From the NCBI RefSeq assembly GCF_000382705.1, contig NZ_ARQE01000002.1:558001-622000 (forward strand): DNA of 64,000 nt. The letters are read 5' to 3'. The number at the start of each line of letters is the position of its first letter. Position 1 is the first letter of the stretch. A program made the position numbers and the translations under genes. Below are positions 56,703 to 64,000 of this stretch, one piece after another. The notes under the pieces are model-generated. The model saw only the letters and a list, made by a program, of their open reading frames with translations. It was not told the origin of the DNA and did not search any database. The DNA comes from Aureimonas ureilytica DSM 18598 = NBRC 106430. GTDB lineage: Bacteria; Pseudomonadota; Alphaproteobacteria; Rhizobiales; Rhizobiaceae.

Positions 56703-58604
56703 ATGCTTCAGATCAACGACTTGTCCGCCCGCGTCGCGGGGCGCCTTCTGATTGACCATGCCAGCCTGACGATCCCGAGCGGAACCAAGGCCGGGCTCGT
56801 CGGCCGCAACGGCGCCGGCAAGTCGACCCTCTTCCGCGTCATCACGGGCGACCTCGCGTCCGAAAGCGGCAATGTGTCGATCCCGCGCGGCACACGGATC
56901 GGCCAGGTGGCGCAGGAAGCGCCGGGCACGTCCGAAACGCTTCTCGAAATCGTCCTGAAGGCCGACGAGGAGCGCGTGGCGCTCCTCGCCGAGGCCGAGA
57001 CGGCCGATGATCCGGCGCGCATTTCCGACATTCACATGCGCCTTGCCGATATCGAGAGCCATTCGGCCGAAGCGCGCGCGGCCGCGATCCTGTCCGGCCT
57101 CGGCTTCGACGCGCAAGCGCAGGCGCGCCCCGTCGGCAGCTTCTCGGGCGGCTGGCGCATGCGCGTCGCGCTCGCGGCCGTCCTCTTCTCCCGCCCCGAT
57201 CTTCTGCTTCTGGACGAGCCGACCAACTATCTCGATCTCGAAGGCACGCTCTGGCTCGAGAATTTCGTCTCGCGCTACCCTTACACGGTGCTGATCATCA
57301 GCCATGATCGCGACGTTCTGAACAACGCCGTCAACGCGATCATCCATCTCGACCAGAAGAAGCTCGTCTATTACCGGGGCGACTACGACAGTTTCGAGCG
57401 CCAGCGCGCCGAGAAGATCGAGCTTCTGCAAAAGGCGATCGTCAAGCAGGACGCCGCGCGCAAGCATATGGAAGCCTTCGTGGAGCGCTTCCGCGCCAAG
57501 GCCACCAAGGCCCGGCAGGCGCAGTCCCGCCTCAAGGCGCTGGAGCGGATGAAGCCGCTTCAGGCGATCGTCGAAGAGCACGTCACGCCCTTCAGCTTTC
57601 CCGAACCGGAAAAGATCCTCGCCTCGCCGATCATCCGCATGGAAAACGTCGCGGTCGGCTACTCGCCGGATCGCTCGATCCTGCGTGGTCTGAATCTGCG
57701 CATCGACGCGGACGATCGCATCGCGCTCCTCGGTGCCAACGGCAACGGCAAGTCCACCTTCGCCAAGCTGATCGCCGACCGGCTGCGCGAGCAGAGCGGC
57801 GGCATCACCCGCGCGCCGGGCCTGAAGATCGCGATGTTCGCGCAGCACCAGATCGACGATCTGCGCCCCAACGAGACGGCCGTGCAGCATGTGCGCCGGC
57901 ACATGCCCGACGCCCCGGAAGCCAAGGTGCGCGCCCGCGTCGCCCAGATGGGCCTGCCGACCGCCAAGATGGACACGGTGGCCGACAGCCTGTCGGGTGG
58001 CGAGAAGGCGCGGCTTCTCATGGGCCTCGCCACCATGGACGCGCCGAACCTCCTCATTCTGGACGAGCCGACCAACCATCTGGACATCGAGGCGCGCGAA
58101 AGCCTCGTTCACGCGCTCAACGACTATTCGGGCGCGGTGATCCTCATCAGCCACGACCGGCACATGGTGGAAGCCACGATGGACCGACTCTGGATCGTCG
58201 GCGATGGCACGGTGTCGCGCTACGACGGCGATCTCGAAGACTACAAGAAGCTGATCCTGTCCGGCGCGCGCTCGGGCGGCGGCAACCAGGGCGAGAGCGT
58301 CGCGGTCGTGGAAGCGCCGACGCTCTCCAAGGTGGACCAGCGGCGCGCGGCGGCCGAGCGCCGCGAAGCGTTGAAGCCGCTCAAGAAGAAGATCTCGGCG
58401 CTGGAAATCCAGATGGGTCGGCTGCAGGAGACGATCGCCGACCTCGACAGGAAACTCGCCGACCCGGCCCTCTACACCAAGGACCCCGCCAAGGCCGCGG
58501 ATCTCGGCAAGCAGAAGGCCAATGCCGAGCGCACGCTGCAGAAATGCGAGGGCGAATGGCTGGAACTCAGCGAGGAACATGACGCCGCGATGGCGGCCGA
58601 GTGA
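56703..58604 (+). CDS. ABC-F family ATPase (Uup/YheS-like)
   Basis: This 633-residue soluble protein has two ABC domains. The first has Walker A GRNGAGKST, signature FSGGWRMR and Walker B LLLDEPTNYLD; the second has GANGNGKST, LSGGEKAR and LILDEPTNHLD. A charged linker (about 230-300) and a coiled-coil tail (about 540-633, KKKISALEIQMGRLQETIA) complete the ABC-F form, which acts on stalled ribosomes. It has no membrane part. Confidence 0.95.
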   Translation: MLQINDLSARVAGRLLIDHASLTIPSGTKAGLVGRNGAGKSTLFRVITGDLASESGNVSIPRGTRIGQVAQEAPGTSETLLEIVLKADEERVALLAEAETADDPARISDIHMRLADIESHSAEARAAAILSGLGFDAQAQARPVGSFSGGWRMRVALAAVLFSRPDLLLLDEPTNYLDLEGTLWLENFVSRYPYTVLIISHDRDVLNNAVNAIIHLDQKKLVYYRGDYDSFERQRAEKIELLQKAIVKQDAARKHMEAFVERFRAKATKARQAQSRLKALERMKPLQAIVEEHVTPFSFPEPEKILASPIIRMENVAVGYSPDRSILRGLNLRIDADDRIALLGANGNGKSTFAKLIADRLREQSGGITRAPGLKIAMFAQHQIDDLRPNETAVQHVRRHMPDAPEAKVRARVAQMGLPTAKMDTVADSLSGGEKARLLMGLATMDAPNLLILDEPTNHLDIEARESLVHALNDYSGAVILISHDRHMVEATMDRLWIVGDGTVSRYDGDLEDYKKLILSGARSGGGNQGESVAVVEAPTLSKVDQRRAAAERREALKPLKKKISALEIQMGRLQETIADLDRKLADPALYTKDPAKAADLGKQKANAERTLQKCEGEWLELSEEHDAAMAAE

Positions 58605-58746
58605 AAGGTTGAGATTTCCTAACTGTCGAAAAGTTAAGGCAAGGCTCGAACGCTAAGGCTTGGCCGGGGGAACCTCCCCGCTTAATTTCCCGTTCAGCGC
58701 CCATTCGACGAGCCTCGGTCGGCGCGGTCGATTCGGGGTTCGGTCC

Positions 58747-59622
58747 ATGCTTCGATCTCTTGCCACTTTCTCGATTGCCTTTCTCTTGGCGGCGATTCCC
58801 GCCACCAATCAGCCGCTCGCCAAGGCCAACGGCCCGATGCCGAACCAGACCGGCTTCGCCTCGGTGAACGGCATCGAGATGTTCTTCCGCGTCTACGGAC
58901 ACGGCTCGCCGATCCTCCTGATTCATGGCGGCCTGTCGGACAGCCGCGTCTGGCGCGCGCAGATCGCCGCGCTTTCGGCCGATCACATGATCATTCTCGC
59001 CGACAGCCGGGGCCAGGGGCGCTCGACGCGCACCGAGGAGCCGATCACCTACGATCTGATGAGCGAGGATTATCTGGAGCTTCTGGACCGGCTCGGCATC
59101 GAGAAGACCGATCTCGTGGGCTGGAGCGACGGCGGCATCATCGGGCTGGACCTTGCGATCAACCATCCCGAGCGCCTGTCGCGCATCTTCATCCAGGCGG
59201 CGAACGCGACGCCGGCCGGCGTGAAGCATTACGATCCGAAGACCGCCGTGGTGCCCGAACTCAAGCATTACGACAATGTCGCGGACGAGATCGAAGCGCT
59301 CTGGGCCAACGAGCCGAACTTCACGGACCAGGAGCTCGCCTCGATCCGCGTGCCGACCGAGATCGTGATCGGCGACCACGACGAAGCGATCAGCCGCCGC
59401 CACACGGAATATCTCGCGCGCACCATCCCGGGCGCGCGCCTCGTCGTCCTGCCCGATGTCGGCCATTCGGCGCCGCTCGAAGACCCGGAAGGCTATGCCG
59501 AGGCGGTTCTGTCCTTCCTCGACAAGAGCGACACCGAACTCGCCGCGACGCCGAGCGGCCCGATCCGGCAGGCTACGCTTTCTTTACCCAGCGACGATCG
59601 TCCGTCTGCTGCCAGTAGGTGA
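58747..59622 (+). CDS. exported alpha/beta hydrolase
   Basis: This 291-residue protein has a Sec signal (hydrophobic 5-20), then an alpha/beta hydrolase fold: oxyanion region LLIHGGLSDSRVWR, nucleophile Ser in GWSDGG, Asp in GDHDEA and His in VGHSAP. It could be an esterase or lactonase in the periplasm. The substrate is unknown. The last 50 bases overlap holC on the opposite strand. Confidence 0.9.
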   Translation: MLRSLATFSIAFLLAAIPATNQPLAKANGPMPNQTGFASVNGIEMFFRVYGHGSPILLIHGGLSDSRVWRAQIAALSADHMIILADSRGQGRSTRTEEPITYDLMSEDYLELLDRLGIEKTDLVGWSDGGIIGLDLAINHPERLSRIFIQAANATPAGVKHYDPKTAVVPELKHYDNVADEIEALWANEPNFTDQELASIRVPTEIVIGDHDEAISRRHTEYLARTIPGARLVVLPDVGHSAPLEDPEGYAEAVLSFLDKSDTELAATPSGPIRQATLSLPSDDRPSAASR

Positions 59623-60025
59623 CCGCATGGCCGGCGGCCTTTTCCGCCGTCCAGCGCGCCCTAGCCGAGGCGAGCTGATCGCCGTCGTGCCCGTCGAAGA
59701 GATAGACGCCCCGCTCGTAGCCTTCGAGACTCGCCGGCACCGCCCCTTCCACCATGAAGCGGACATGCGGATCGTTGGCGCGCTGCTCCGGCTCCGTGGT
59801 GAGGAGGATCGGCTGGAGCGCGCCGGACCCGTCGGCATCCGTGCCATGCGGCAGGAAACCGTCGTCCTTGTAGACCCAGAGATGCTGGTCCAGCGCGTCG
59901 CGCCGCTCGGGCGTCGCGGTCTGCACGATCACGCGCCAGCCGCGTGCGATCGAGCGTTCGAGGAGGTCCGGCAGGGCCTCCTCGAGACGGCTTTCGGTAA
60001 GGTGGTAGAAGAGAACCTCCGCCAT
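59573..60025 (-). CDS. holC: DNA polymerase III subunit chi
   Basis: This 150-residue HolC starts MAEVLFYHLTESRLEEALPD and contains WRVIVQTATPERRDALDQHL and FMVEGAVPASLEGYERGVYL. It links the clamp loader to SSB. Its ATG follows the pepA stop by 1 base, a conserved pairing. Its 3' end overlaps the hydrolase gene's 3' end by 50 bases. Confidence 0.94.
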   Translation of the reverse strand: MAEVLFYHLTESRLEEALPDLLERSIARGWRVIVQTATPERRDALDQHLWVYKDDGFLPHGTDADGSGALQPILLTTEPEQRANDPHVRFMVEGAVPASLEGYERGVYLFDGHDGDQLASARARWTAEKAAGHAVTYWQQTDDRRWVKKA

Positions 60026-60026
60026 C

Positions 60027-61526
60027 TCAGCGGGCTTCGTAATGCTCTTCCACCAGCTTGTTCAGGAGCCGGACGCCGAAGCCCGAGGCCCAGGACTGGT
60101 TGTACTCGTTGCTGGGCGAGCCCATGGCCGTGCCGGCGACGTCGAGATGCGCCCAGGGCACATCGTTGACGAAGCGCTGGAGGAACTGCGCGGCGGTGAT
60201 CGAACCGGCCGAGCGCCCGTTGCCGACATTCTTGATGTCGGCGAACTTGCCCTCGATCATCTTGTCGTAGTCCTTGCCGAGCGGCATCCGCCAGACCTTC
60301 TCGCCGGTCGCGAGACCGGCCGCGAGAAGCCGGTTGGCCAGCTCGTCATTGTTGGAGAAGAGGCCGGCATGCTGGTTGCCGAGCGCCACGATGATGGCGC
60401 CGGTCAGCGTGGCGAGGTTCACCATGAAGCGCGGCTTGAAGCGCTCCTGCGTGTACCAGAGCGCGTCGGCCAGCACGAGGCGACCTTCGGCGTCGGTGTT
60501 CAGAACCTCGATCGTCGTGCCGGACATGGCGGTGACGATGTCGCCCGGCCGCTGGGCCATGCCGTCCACCGCGTTTTCCACGAGGCCGACGACGCCGATC
60601 GCGTTGACCTTGGCCTGCCGGCCGGCGAGCGCGCGCATGAGGCCGACCACGGCGGCCGAGCCGCCCATGTCGCCCTTCATCTCGTCCATGCCGGCGGCCG
60701 GCTTGATCGACACGCCGCCCGTGTCGAACACGACGCCCTTGCCGACGAAGGCGACGGGCGCTTCGCCCTCCGCGCCGCCGTTCCAGCGCATGATGCAGAG
60801 ACGCGGCGGGGTCGGCGAGCCCAGCGAGACGCCGAGCAGCGCGAACATTTTCAGTTCGCGCATCCGGTTCTCGTCGAGAATCTCGATCTCGAGGCCGGTG
60901 GACGAGAGCGCCTCGATGCGCGCGGCGTAATCGGTCGTGGTCAGGATATTGGCGGGCTCGTTCACGAGATCGCGCGCCAGGCGCACGCCTTCGCCGAGCG
61001 CGTCCAGCGGCTCGAAGGCGGCGCGGGCGGCGTCCGGTTCGGCGACGGCGATCGTAACAGTGAGCGTCTGATCCGCCGTGTCCTCCTCGCCGTCCTTCGC
61101 CTTCTTGGACTTGTAGCGGTCGAACTTGTAGGCGCGCAGGAGAATGCCGAGACCGATGGTCGCGGCTTCGCGGGCCTGCGGGGCCGCCGCTGCGCCCTCG
61201 GTCCAGATCGTCGCTACGCTGGCGCCGGCCAGCTTGGCCTGGATCGTGCCGCCGAGCTTCAGCCAGTCTTCCTCGCCGAAGGGCTCCTCGCCCGCCGTGC
61301 CGACCACGACGATCCGGTCGAGCCCGCTCTCGGCCGGCGCGATGGTCTCGACCGTGGACAGGCCCTTGCCCTTGAACTTGCCGAGCGAGCCGGCGCGCTC
61401 CGCCGCGCCGCGCACGCCGTCCGGCAGTCCGGCGGGCAGCGCCCCGTCCTTGCCCGCCAGAACCACCAGAACTCCCGAGGCGGGAAATTGCGGCGCGGCG
61501 AACTGGATGGTCGGCAAATGGGACAT
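60027..61526 (-). CDS. pepA: leucyl aminopeptidase
   Basis: This 499-residue M17 peptidase has the signature [14 protein letters not shown] and metal/active-site residues in [20 protein letters not shown] and [10 protein letters not shown]. The N-terminal domain (about 1-170) is macro-like. It removes N-terminal residues in the cytoplasm. It is divergent from lptF with 268 bases between. Confidence 0.96.
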   Translation of the reverse strand: MSHLPTIQFAAPQFPASGVLVVLAGKDGALPAGLPDGVRGAAERAGSLGKFKGKGLSTVETIAPAESGLDRIVVVGTAGEEPFGEEDWLKLGGTIQAKLAGASVATIWTEGAAAAPQAREAATIGLGILLRAYKFDRYKSKKAKDGEEDTADQTLTVTIAVAEPDAARAAFEPLDALGEGVRLARDLVNEPANILTTTDYAARIEALSSTGLEIEILDENRMRELKMFALLGVSLGSPTPPRLCIMRWNGGAEGEAPVAFVGKGVVFDTGGVSIKPAAGMDEMKGDMGGSAAVVGLMRALAGRQAKVNAIGVVGLVENAVDGMAQRPGDIVTAMSGTTIEVLNTDAEGRLVLADALWYTQERFKPRFMVNLATLTGAIIVALGNQHAGLFSNNDELANRLLAAGLATGEKVWRMPLGKDYDKMIEGKFADIKNVGNGRSAGSITAAQFLQRFVNDVPWAHLDVAGTAMGSPSNEYNQSWASGFGVRLLNKLVEEHYEAR

Positions 61527-61663
61527 GGGAGAACCTCGATGGCGAAGCAGGGAGCCGGACGGCCCCGAGATGGGTAAGGGCGGGCTCCGGGGAGAGTCGG
61601 CCTCCCCAGCATTCTGGTCGGGGACGAAGCGAATGCAAGGGTGGTCAAGATTGTAAGAAAGCG

Positions 61664-61671
61664 TTAACCAT
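61664..61671 (+). promoter_or_regulatory. possible CtrA half-site upstream of lptF
   Basis: TTAACCAT, the CtrA half-site consensus from Caulobacter, lies 124 bases before the lptF start in an AT-rich patch (61650-61690). A short match like this can arise by chance. Confidence 0.3.
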
Positions 61672-61794
61672 TTTTGTTCGCCCTTCTTTAGCCAAGCTGG
61701 AGCAGTCTACGGCAGCCAGATAAGTCGAACGAACGGGTTCGAACGCTGCGCCGATATCCGGCGCCCGAAACGGGACTGCCGGAACGACAACTGC

Positions 61795-62988
61795 ATGAAG
61801 CTCATCGAACGCTACATCCTCAGGCGGGTCGCTCTCTACAGCGGCGGTTCGCTGGCCGCGCTCGTCATGATCGTCTGGATCGTCCAGGTCCTCCAGCGCC
61901 TCGACATCGTGCGCACCAGCGCGACGGCGGCGGGCGACATCGTTTGGATCGCCCTGATGCTGATGCCGGATCTGGCGGCGGGCGTCCTCCCCTTCGCCGT
62001 CTTGATCGGCTCGATCCAGGCCCTCAACTCCTTGAACGCCGATTCGGAGCGCGCGGTGATCGCGGCGGCCGGCGGCTCGCGCAAGGTGATCTTCAAGCCG
62101 ATTCTCTATCTGGCCTTCGGCGCGGCCTTCCTGATCGTCATCAACTCGAACTTCGTCGGACCGGCCGCCTCCAGCGCCTTCCAGAACGGCATCCGCGCCA
62201 TCAATGCCGACGCGATCAGCCTGTTTCTCCAGCCGGGCCGTTTCGAGCGGGTGCAGGACGGGCTGGTGATGAGCATCGACGAGGCGCGCGGCTCCAATGT
62301 GCGCGGCCTCTTCCTGTCCGACACGCGCGATCCCAATCTCGACCTCACCTATTTCGCGCGCGAGGCGCAGGTCGTGGAACGGGAGGGGCAGTCCTATCTC
62401 GTGCTCGACGACGGGCAGCTCCATCGCCGCAACAACACCGACGGCACCGTCTCGATCATCGAATTTCAGACCTATGCGTTCGACCTCGCCAATCTGCGGC
62501 CGGTGGAAACCGGGGACTGGATTCGCATGTCGGAGCGCTCGACGCGCGACCTCCTGAATCCCGATCCGAACGACAAGGTGTTCCAGCTCCACCCGAACCA
62601 GTTCGTCGAGGAACTGGCCCAGCGCCGCACCGACTGGCTGTTCCCGATCGCCTTCGCGCTCTGGGCGCTCGTGGTCGCCTCGCATCCGCGCACCAACCGG
62701 CAGGGCCCCGGCCCGGCCATGGCGCTCGGTCTTGGCGGCGCCCTGGCGCTGAAGGCGCTCGGCTTCGTGTCGCTCTCCCTGATCGAGCGCAATCCGCGCT
62801 ATGCCGCCGTGATCTATTCGCTGCCGATCCTGGCGATCCTCTTCGACATCTGGCTTCTCTGGCGTGACGTGAACGTGACCGAACATCCGATCGTGCGCCG
62901 CACGGGCGACGGCTTCCGTTGGATCGGCGGCCAGATCGGCCGGCTTCTCCCCTCCGAGCGACGCCAGACGCGGGCGGGTGGCGCATGA
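61795..62988 (+). CDS. lptF: LPS export ABC transporter permease LptF
   Basis: This 397-residue protein has three N-terminal and three C-terminal transmembrane helices flanking a periplasmic beta-jellyroll (about 130-280). It begins MKLIERYILRRVALYSGGSL. With LptG and LptB it extracts LPS from the inner membrane. Its stop overlaps lptG by 4 bases. Confidence 0.95.
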   Translation: MKLIERYILRRVALYSGGSLAALVMIVWIVQVLQRLDIVRTSATAAGDIVWIALMLMPDLAAGVLPFAVLIGSIQALNSLNADSERAVIAAAGGSRKVIFKPILYLAFGAAFLIVINSNFVGPAASSAFQNGIRAINADAISLFLQPGRFERVQDGLVMSIDEARGSNVRGLFLSDTRDPNLDLTYFAREAQVVEREGQSYLVLDDGQLHRRNNTDGTVSIIEFQTYAFDLANLRPVETGDWIRMSERSTRDLLNPDPNDKVFQLHPNQFVEELAQRRTDWLFPIAFALWALVVASHPRTNRQGPGPAMALGLGGALALKALGFVSLSLIERNPRYAAVIYSLPILAILFDIWLLWRDVNVTEHPIVRRTGDGFRWIGGQIGRLLPSERRQTRAGGA

Positions 62989-64000
62989 CCCGGCGCACGA
63001 TCAACCTCTATTTCCTGCGCCGCTATCTCGTCAGCTTCGCCTCGACGCTGATCGCCGTCTTCGCGCTGACCTATCTCATCGACATGATCGAGGTCAGCCG
63101 GCGCGGAGCCTCGGCGGATGTGGGCTTCGCCACGATCGCGATGATCTCGGCGCTGCGGGTGCCGGCCTTCATCGAGCAGGCCTTTCCCTTCATCATCCTG
63201 TTCTCCTCGATCTTCACGCTGGTCTCGCTGAACCGGAAGCTCGAACTCGTGATCGCGCGCGCCGGCGGCATGTCGGTCTGGCAGATCATCGCGCCCTTCG
63301 CCTTCGGCTCCTTCCTGATCGGGGTCCTTTCCGTCGCCCTCTACAATCCGATCGCGGCGGCGGCGCAGGCCCATTCCGAACGGTTGCAGACCGGGGCGGC
63401 CGGCGTCGTCACGCAAAGCTCCGACCGCTCGCCCTGGCTGCGGCAGAAGGGCAAGGGCGTGGAATCGATCATCGGCGCGAAGGCCATCTCGGACGGGGGA
63501 TCGACGCTCGGCGGCGTCACCGCCTTCGTCCTGCGCGACGAAGGCGTCGTGTCGGAGCGCATCGACGCCGCGCAGGCCCGCCTTCAGAACGGCGAATGGC
63601 GCATCGAGAACCCGCTGGTGACGCGCGTCGGCTCGCCGCCCGTGCGCGAGAAGCTCGTTCTCCTGCCCACCACGCTTCTTCCGGAATTCATCGAGCAACG
63701 ACTCGCCAATCCGGACGCGATCTCCATCTGGCAATTGGGAAGCAAGATCGAGGTGGCCCGCAGCCTGGGCTACAACGCCGATGCTTTCGCCATGCGGTTC
63801 AACGCCTTGATCGCCCGCCCTGCCCTGTTCGTCGCCATGACGCTCGTCGCCGCCACCGTGGCTGTGCGTTACACGCGATTGGGACAATCCACAGGGACGA
63901 TCGTCGGTGGCGTCGCTGCGGGCTTCGTGCTTTACGTCGTAACGTTCCTGGCTCAGGCGCTGGGAAGCAACTCCGTGATTCCGGCCGTCGTGGCGGCTTG
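62985..64000 (+). CDS. lptG: LPS export ABC transporter permease LptG, cut by window edge
   Basis: About 338 codons are present with no stop before the window end. It starts TRRTINLYFLRRYLVSFAST and has the LptG coupling region SLNRKLELVIARAGGMSVWQ, with a periplasmic domain and the first of the C-terminal helices. ATG 62985 overlaps the lptF stop (ATGA). The expected length is about 360, so only a short tail is missing. Confidence 0.95.
   Translation, partial: MTRRTINLYFLRRYLVSFASTLIAVFALTYLIDMIEVSRRGASADVGFATIAMISALRVPAFIEQAFPFIILFSSIFTLVSLNRKLELVIARAGGMSVWQIIAPFAFGSFLIGVLSVALYNPIAAAAQAHSERLQTGAAGVVTQSSDRSPWLRQKGKGVESIIGAKAISDGGSTLGGVTAFVLRDEGVVSERIDAAQARLQNGEWRIENPLVTRVGSPPVREKLVLLPTTLLPEFIEQRLANPDAISIWQLGSKIEVARSLGYNADAFAMRFNALIARPALFVAMTLVAATVAVRYTRLGQSTGTIVGGVAAGFVLYVVTFLAQALGSNSVIPAVVAA

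Noticed and set aside
56124-58580. 818-codon open frame opposite the ABC-F gene
   Set aside because: Antisense shadow of a clear two-domain ATPase.

Overview
The window comes from a high-GC alphaproteobacterial chromosome. Gene content and order point to Hyphomicrobiales, and an Aureimonas/Aurantimonadaceae-type genome is my best guess from memory, not a measured placement. Pointers are the ldtR-ldtP pair with a DUF6163-like membrane protein and a Mg-type hemB, HdaA next to an AI-2E/PerM-type permease and ppk, the nrdR-ribD-ribE-ribH-nusB block below glyA, the DUF177-plsX-fabH-ihfA-merR block, uvrC-pgsA-moaD-moaE, and pepA-holC divergent from lptFG. Nearly all of it is conserved housekeeping chromosome.

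Layout. 1-6459: an accessory catabolic cluster, with a LysR regulator (cut by the left edge) divergent from a complete polar-amino-acid-type ABC importer, a shikimate-dehydrogenase-like enzyme and a 3-dehydroshikimate dehydratase/HPPD-like fusion. 6460-8315: a gene-poor stretch with tRNA-Pro(CGG), tRNA-Gln(TTG), a small membrane protein and the broken N-terminus of a tyrosine integrase. 8316-12381: a GH15 glycosidase divergent from an orphan Tat-exported peptide-type binding protein. 12455-12950: a fragment of a TRAP large permease beside tRNA-Pro(GGG). 13192-17480: MerR, IHF-alpha, FabH, PlsX, DUF177 and a cytochrome bc1 chaperone-like protein. 17657-22854: BamE-like lipoprotein, NusB, RibH, RibE, RibD, NrdR and GlyA. 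23015-28512: L,D-transpeptidase, LdtR, DUF6163, HemB, RDD and Bpt. 28505-37527: ParC, an exported unknown, a 2H phosphoesterase, AspS, RNase D and Ppx. 37475-44518: Ppk, HdaA, PerM, PurM, PurN and HdeD. 44678-50821: a molybdopterin enzyme, an Old Yellow Enzyme, RlmJ, an exported unknown, a GST and an Omp25/31-type barrel. 51214-64000: UvrC, PgsA, MoaD, MoaE, Ndk, a second GST, DinB, ABC-F, an alpha/beta hydrolase, HolC, PepA, LptF and LptG (cut by the right edge).

How parts fit together. The first cluster reads as uptake of a small acidic or hydroaromatic compound followed by oxidation and dehydration toward protocatechuate, under LysR control. The substrate is inferred, because the dehydrogenase has lost the residues that classical AroE uses to hold shikimate. 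LdtR and the adjacent transpeptidase form a regulator-target pair for cell-wall remodelling. MoaD and MoaE make the molybdopterin that the 44678-46783 enzyme needs. No CRISPR array, intact transposon or prophage is visible. The two tRNA-adjacent gene fragments are the only signs of past mobile DNA. I found no clear new defence or mobile system; the best leads are the noncanonical AroE-like enzyme with its fused partner, and the two decayed loci beside tRNAs.
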